NCBI GenBank assembly: GCA_040757035.1
Contig: JBFLYM010000037.1
Coordinates: forward strand, 1-9,579
Length of the DNA: 9,579 nucleotides
DNA from: JAHJBR01 sp040757035
Lineage (GTDB): Archaea; Micrarchaeota; Micrarchaeia; Anstonellales; Bilamarchaeaceae
Direction of reading: 5' to 3'
Shown: positions 6,451 to 9,579 of the stretch, one piece after another
Numbering within the stretch: position 1 is the stretch's first letter
How the letters are laid out: each line of letters opens with the position of its first letter
Made by a program: the position numbers and the translations under genes
Notes under the pieces: generated by a model
Database searches by the model: none
Told to the model about the DNA's origin: nothing
What the model saw: the letters and a program-made list of their open reading frames with translations, nothing else

Positions 6451-7653
6451 TCAGAATAGCATGCAAAGTAATGGAAGTGGAATCGCATTCTCAGAAACAA
6501 CTAATTCGTCCTTTACATAGAAGTCCGTATCGTGCTTGAACGCATGGGGACCGAGCTCAAATGTCTTACCTGCCATATAATAATCAGGGGTCTTCCTTTC
6601 TCGATCGGTTTTCACATATGCTGGGTGGAGGAAGTGGGTATTGGAAACAAAAAGGTCTTCTCTTATTCCGCCCTTGAGTTGCTCAAATGTGAAACCGAGC
6701 TTGTTGCCAATGGCCAAGCGGAACGGTGGAGATATAAGGAACTTTTTTTCCTTCCGCACCATGGATGCACCGCGCTTGAATGGCATTATTGCGTGCAAAA
6801 GACCAAGGTCGCTAAGATCAGAAATGATCTTCTCAACCAAGTATATCTTTCTGCTAGTCTGTTTTGCCAATGCGTTGTAAGTTATTTCAGACGGATTTGA
6901 GATCACGAGTGTGTTTATTATCTTATACACGCTGCTTATGTAATTGGAATCAATCCTCTCAAGACTTGAAAGGTCGGTGCGCACTATCTTTTCGGTTATG
7001 CGCTCATAAAGCGCTGGAGCGTCGGCCTTCTGCGCGAAATAGAATGGGAACGAACCATAGCGCATATATTCACTGAAGTGAGACGCGTAAGGCGCGATGG
7101 CAGATATGAGTTTCTTTCGTTTGTCAAAATCCAAAATTGAAGAAATCTCGGCTTTTTCAAGCTTTGCATCAGCTACGAAATCCAAGAATTCCCGAAAAGA
7201 GAGGGGTGGAAGATAGAAAAGAAGCGCACGCCTTGAGAGATCTGCCGCGCTTTCCTGAATTAAAATACTGGAAGAACCACTGAAAATTATATTTGTAATA
7301 CCGAAATCATAAAGGAGCTTAATTTCTTGCGCCCAGTTGGGTGAAGTGTGTATCTCATCTATATAAAAACTGGAGAATTTTTTTGTTTTTGCGAACTCAA
7401 CAAATTCCGAGATTGACGAACTCCTGAAAACCAGTTTTTCAGCGTTTACGTATACCGATTCTGGCTGCTCTGCGGCAAGTTGCAACAAAAGCGTAGTTTT
7501 GCCAGTACCTCGCAGTCCATATATTCCTAAGATAAGCGATCTCTTTTTTGACAATTCTTGGAAAAGGAAGCGCCGCTTGTTCAATTGTTGTGCTTCGGCC
7601 TTCAATCGTTCGCTTTCTTGCAGAAGAGTTGCGAACATTTCGTCATTCATCAT
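6451..7653 (-). CDS. AAA ATPase with winged-helix and DUF4143-type C-terminal domain
   Basis: A 400-residue protein of the COG1373-like ATPase family. It has a P-loop GLRGTGKT (46-53), a Walker B FYIDEIH (96-102, Asp99/Glu100), a sensor-like IIFSGSSS (122-129), and the RRALLFYLPPLSFREFL stretch (141-157) that usually carries the arginine finger and PLSF motif. A winged-helix region follows at about 240-300 (YNALAKQTS), then a nuclease-like fold with GGIREDLF (328-335), TPDYYM (355-360) and FELG (365-368). These proteins are abundant in archaea and their cellular role is largely unknown; some are proposed to act with toxins or mobile DNA. ATG 7653 lies about 24 bp after a TATA element, implying a leaderless mRNA. 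The gene looks more GC-rich by eye than the flanking genes, which may mean recent transfer. It is related to the interrupted copy at 2-640. Confidence 0.88.
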   Translation of the reverse strand: MMNDEMFATLLQESERLKAEAQQLNKRRFLFQELSKKRSLILGIYGLRGTGKTTLLLQLAAEQPESVYVNAEKLVFRSSSISEFVEFAKTKKFSSFYIDEIHTSPNWAQEIKLLYDFGITNIIFSGSSSILIQESAADLSRRALLFYLPPLSFREFLDFVADAKLEKAEISSILDFDKRKKLISAIAPYASHFSEYMRYGSFPFYFAQKADAPALYERITEKIVRTDLSSLERIDSNYISSVYKIINTLVISNPSEITYNALAKQTSRKIYLVEKIISDLSDLGLLHAIMPFKRGASMVRKEKKFLISPPFRLAIGNKLGFTFEQLKGGIREDLFVSNTHFLHPAYVKTDRERKTPDYYMAGKTFELGPHAFKHDTDFYVKDELVVSENAIPLPLLCMLF

Positions 7654-7672
7654 GCATTGATATTGTTGCGTT

Positions 7673-7682
7673 TATTTATATT
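7673..7682 (-). promoter_or_regulatory. TATA box of the intact AAA ATPase gene
   Basis: Read on the minus strand this is AATATAAATA, centred about 24 bp before ATG 7653. Transcription would start at or within a base or two of the start codon, a leaderless arrangement. Confidence 0.6.
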
Positions 7683-7781
7683 CTTTGCGGTTTAGTTAAA
7701 ATATTTGATAAATTGCATGCGGTTTGGCGAAAATTATAATAAAATTATAGTATACTGATTTCTGATTTTATTGTTTGGATA

Positions 7782-8324
7782 CTATTTTACTTCAACTTTA
7801 TCTCCTTCCTTTATCCCATATTTTTTAGAAAAGTTTTGGTTTACTTCAATCGCATAACGCGAAGGCCATTTGGAAAAATAAATAGTGCAATTAGGTGGCG
7901 TTGTCGCGGTTCCAACATCATGACACGGCTCCATTTCAGTTATATCTACAATAGTAAAATTTTCGTCCAAGAAAATCGCTTCAAGAGGAATTTTTGTATT
8001 AACCATCCAAAACGAATGATAGGCATTATAACTTAAATAAAAAAGCATTCCTCCTTTTTCTTCTAAAGAATCGCGGAACATCAATCCGCGTTTTATTTTT
8101 TCTTCTGTATCAGCCTTTTCAGCAAGTATAGAAACATTCGCTGGACGAAATGTGACCCATACTTTTTTCACATCCAAATTTGCATTCGTATCATTCACTG
8201 AATTATTTTGTACAAGCGAGTTCTGTGTTTTTGTGCAACCTGCCAACAAAAGAAACAAAAAGCAAAACAAAAAGCACAGAAAAATAACAGAAGGAATAGA
8301 AATTGAAAATCTCATATCAAACAT
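7782..8324 (-). CDS. DUF192 family lipoprotein
   Basis: The protein starts with a basic residue and a strongly hydrophobic stretch (about 8-29) ending in a lipobox LLAGC, with Cys30 as the likely lipidated residue, so it should be anchored outside the cytoplasmic membrane. A low-complexity Asn/Ser/Thr linker follows (31-50). Residues 58-180 match the DUF192 (COG1430) domain: GLMFRDSL (80-87), GGMLFYL (91-97), FWMVNTKIPLEAIFLDE (105-121), and the C-terminal SRYAIEVN with GIKEGDKVEV. The function of this family is not established. Cys134 and Cys146 could form a disulfide. At 180 residues the length is normal for a lipoprotein form. ATG 8324 and ATG 8315 are both possible starts; both leave the signal intact. 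It follows fbp on the same strand with a 71-bp gap and has its own TATA box. Confidence 0.88.
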   Translation of the reverse strand: MFDMRFSISIPSVIFLCFLFCFLFLLLAGCTKTQNSLVQNNSVNDTNANLDVKKVWVTFRPANVSILAEKADTEEKIKRGLMFRDSLEEKGGMLFYLSYNAYHSFWMVNTKIPLEAIFLDENFTIVDITEMEPCHDVGTATTPPNCTIYFSKWPSRYAIEVNQNFSKKYGIKEGDKVEVK

Positions 8325-8337
8325 ATCTCATATCAAA
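8310..8337. repeat. 12-bp direct repeat over the DUF192 gene start
   Basis: TCTCATATCAAA occurs at 8310-8321 and again at 8326-8337 (16-bp period). On the minus strand this reads TTTGATATGAGA and covers the first codons of the lipoprotein gene. It places ATGs at 8331, 8324 and 8315, of which only the last two are in the gene's frame. Confidence 0.6.
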
Positions 8338-8352
8338 TTTTGACTACTTACC

Positions 8353-8381
8353 TATATATATGTTAATCATATACGTGATTA
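8353..8381 (-). promoter_or_regulatory. TATA box and adjoining dyad of the DUF192 gene
   Basis: TATATATA (8353-8360) lies about 32 bp before ATG 8324, predicting a leader of only a few bases. Immediately upstream is a perfect 6-bp inverted repeat, TAATCA/TGATTA (8364-8369 and 8376-8381), with a 6-bp spacer. It overlaps the place where the TFB recognition element would be. This geometry suits a dimeric repressor, but no regulator is known for it. Confidence 0.5.
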
Positions 8382-8395
8382 TATACTTATGAGAG

Positions 8396-9505
8396 CTATA
8401 TATCTATAAAGCGCTTTTTAAGATTATTCATAACTTTTGGCATGCTTGTATATTCCATTTCATGCTCTGAAAGTCTATGCGGTTCAAACGGTCCGTGTCT
8501 ACGCATGTAATCGGCTATATCCAAAGCAGTTTTCCTTGTATTGTCAAAAGCAATATCACCTAGAAGATCGCTAGGGCCGATTAATCTGCCGTTTGCAACC
8601 TGGAAACCTAAACCAATCACTCTTGTTGGACCATCAAATCGCGTAGTCATGGAATCTTTTGTTCCTACCGGCATAAGCGGACCATTATGCGAACCGCGCA
8701 TCCAGCCAGCAACCAAATGCGGAAATGCGAACGGTTCAAGCACTTCGCCTTGTGAAGGAAGTCCGGACTGACATCGAACTATCGCAACCGGATCATCTTT
8801 CCCAACATATTCACCGGCAATAAGATGCAGTTTGTCTGTACTTATTGTAGCAACTACTTCTTTTTCCGGCACTTTATTGCCCACGCGTGGATAAACATTT
8901 TTAATTACATATTTGCCTTTTGTACCTATAAGTGCAAGGAGCGCGTAAAGTTCTTCTGGCGAATTTAACAATATTTTTTTGTTTTCATATATGTCTAAAA
9001 TTTCAAACGCGAATCCATTAATCATGTTTGGATCTATAATAAGCCCAGCCGTGTTGAACGGATCTGCGAACATTTTAAAGATAGGAAGATTGAACGCGCC
9101 AGGTTCGGTTTTGTCCATCATAAAAATTACTACCGGTTCGCTTTTTCTTTCTTCAAATTCTAATTCCGCGCATCCTGGACCCATTCCTTTTATGTTACCG
9201 CTAAACGCATCAACAAGAAGGTCCTGTCCTGCACCGTAAAGCTTGAGTTCTTTTGCAATCGCTGTAGCCAAAACAAATGTATCCCACGCAAGCGCATGCA
9301 CTTCTTTGGAATTCACACCTTTGTTATGAGTCATTATAAGTTGCAGATCGTCACCAACTTTTGTCACATGATAATCCGTGATTGTGCCTATCTTCTTTGC
9401 TGCTTCAAGGCCTTTATTTGCGCATTCCATGAGTTTTGGATGGACATCAGAATGACCGGTAAATCCTCCTACATCTGCCTTTATTACTGTTAAAGTAATT
9501 TTCAT
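8396..9505 (-). CDS. fbp: Fructose-1,6-bisphosphate aldolase/phosphatase (archaeal class V)
   Basis: A bifunctional cytoplasmic enzyme of archaeal gluconeogenesis. It condenses dihydroxyacetone phosphate and glyceraldehyde-3-phosphate to fructose-1,6-bisphosphate and then dephosphorylates it to fructose-6-phosphate, using Mg2+. The metal-site residues known for the family are all present at the expected positions: Asp11, His18, Asp52, Asp53, Gln94 and Asp131. EYVGKDDP supplies the Tyr233-x-x-Lys236 pair, equivalent to the Tyr and Schiff-base Lys of the aldolase reaction. GSHNGPLMPV (271-280) is also characteristic. The length of 369 residues is within the family norm, and the N-terminus starts directly at the conserved MKxTLTVIKADVG block, so ATG 9505 is secure. 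A Shine-Dalgarno-like GAGGGTGG lies 4 bases upstream, inside the proximal unit of a tandem repeat. Confidence 0.95.
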   Translation of the reverse strand: MKITLTVIKADVGGFTGHSDVHPKLMECANKGLEAAKKIGTITDYHVTKVGDDLQLIMTHNKGVNSKEVHALAWDTFVLATAIAKELKLYGAGQDLLVDAFSGNIKGMGPGCAELEFEERKSEPVVIFMMDKTEPGAFNLPIFKMFADPFNTAGLIIDPNMINGFAFEILDIYENKKILLNSPEELYALLALIGTKGKYVIKNVYPRVGNKVPEKEVVATISTDKLHLIAGEYVGKDDPVAIVRCQSGLPSQGEVLEPFAFPHLVAGWMRGSHNGPLMPVGTKDSMTTRFDGPTRVIGLGFQVANGRLIGPSDLLGDIAFDNTRKTALDIADYMRRHGPFEPHRLSEHEMEYTSMPKVMNNLKKRFIDI

Positions 9506-9507
9506 AT

Positions 9508-9549
9508 TTCCACCCTCAATTCTCTACCCTCAATTTTCCACTCTCAATT
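9508..9549 (-). repeat. Three tandem 14-bp repeats in the fbp leader, each with a Shine-Dalgarno-like core
   Basis: On the minus strand the units are AATTGAGAGTGGAA (9549-9536), AATTGAGGGTAGAG (9535-9522) and AATTGAGGGTGGAA (9521-9508), in perfect 14-bp register. The proximal unit holds the likely ribosome binding site of fbp (GAGGGTGG, ending 4 bases before ATG 9505). The array lies between a TATA element and the start codon, so most of it would be in the 5' leader or at the transcription start. Confidence 0.75.
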
Positions 9550-9554
9550 ATTTT

Positions 9555-9562
9555 TAATTATA
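9555..9562 (-). promoter_or_regulatory. Candidate TATA box of fbp
   Basis: Minus-strand TATAATTA within a very AT-rich stretch, about 53 bp before ATG 9505. Transcription would start around 9532, giving a leader of roughly 27 bases that includes about two of the three tandem repeat units. The base composition makes chance matches easy. Confidence 0.35.
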
Positions 9563-9579
9563 CTTTTAATTGTTTTCAT

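Noticed and set aside
6532..7076. Plus-strand open frames opposite the intact ATPase gene.
   Set aside because: The minus strand carries clear Walker motifs throughout this region; the plus-strand products have no family pattern.
7747..7785. Distant inverted repeat ATAGTAT/ATACTAT around the end of the DUF192 gene.
   Set aside because: The arms are 7 bp of pure AT-rich sequence 25 bp apart; chance is a good explanation and no T-run is placed as a terminator would need.
9544..9579. Minus-strand ATG at the right edge followed by ten codons and TGA.
   Set aside because: It could be the tail of a gene beyond the window, but it is very short, AT-rich and overlaps the fbp TATA element and repeats, so it cannot be supported.
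1..9579. CRISPR array or insertion sequence.
   Set aside because: No regularly spaced repeats of CRISPR size, no transposase motif and no long terminal inverted repeats were seen.

Overview
The window looks like a piece of an AT-rich archaeal chromosome. Three things point that way. There is an archaeal-type (class V) fructose-1,6-bisphosphate aldolase/phosphatase. TATA-like boxes lie roughly 24-34 bp before the start codons of several genes, which fits leaderless or short-leader archaeal transcripts. Two genes encode AAA ATPases with a winged-helix and nuclease-fold C-terminus, a family common in archaea. Small compact genes and low GC would suit a DPANN-like lineage, but nothing here fixes the taxon.

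Layout, left to right. Positions 2-640 (+) hold the C-terminal part of an AAA ATPase of the DUF4143/COG1373 type. Its frame is interrupted by an in-frame TAG at 122-124. Positions 641-788 hold two consecutive hairpins and a TATA box. Positions 789-4946 (+) hold three closely spaced genes of 421, 670 and 271 codons that I cannot assign to any known family. They look like one transcription unit for a membrane-associated system: the first protein has several hydrophobic segments, the second is large and Trp-rich, and the third has a Pro/Lys-rich linker followed by paired hydrophobic segments. A hairpin plus T-run (4970-4999) closes this unit. Argininosuccinate lyase (argH, +) follows.

The right half is read from the minus strand. 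It has an intact AAA ATPase (6451-7653) converging on argH with a 10-bp gap, a DUF192 lipoprotein (7782-8324), and the FBP aldolase/phosphatase (8396-9505). The fbp leader contains three exact-period 14-bp tandem repeats carrying Shine-Dalgarno-like cores.

argH (arginine biosynthesis) and fbp (gluconeogenesis) are housekeeping genes. The three-gene unit, flanked on one side by a decayed ATPase gene and with another ATPase beyond argH, looks like accessory DNA and is the most likely place for something undescribed.
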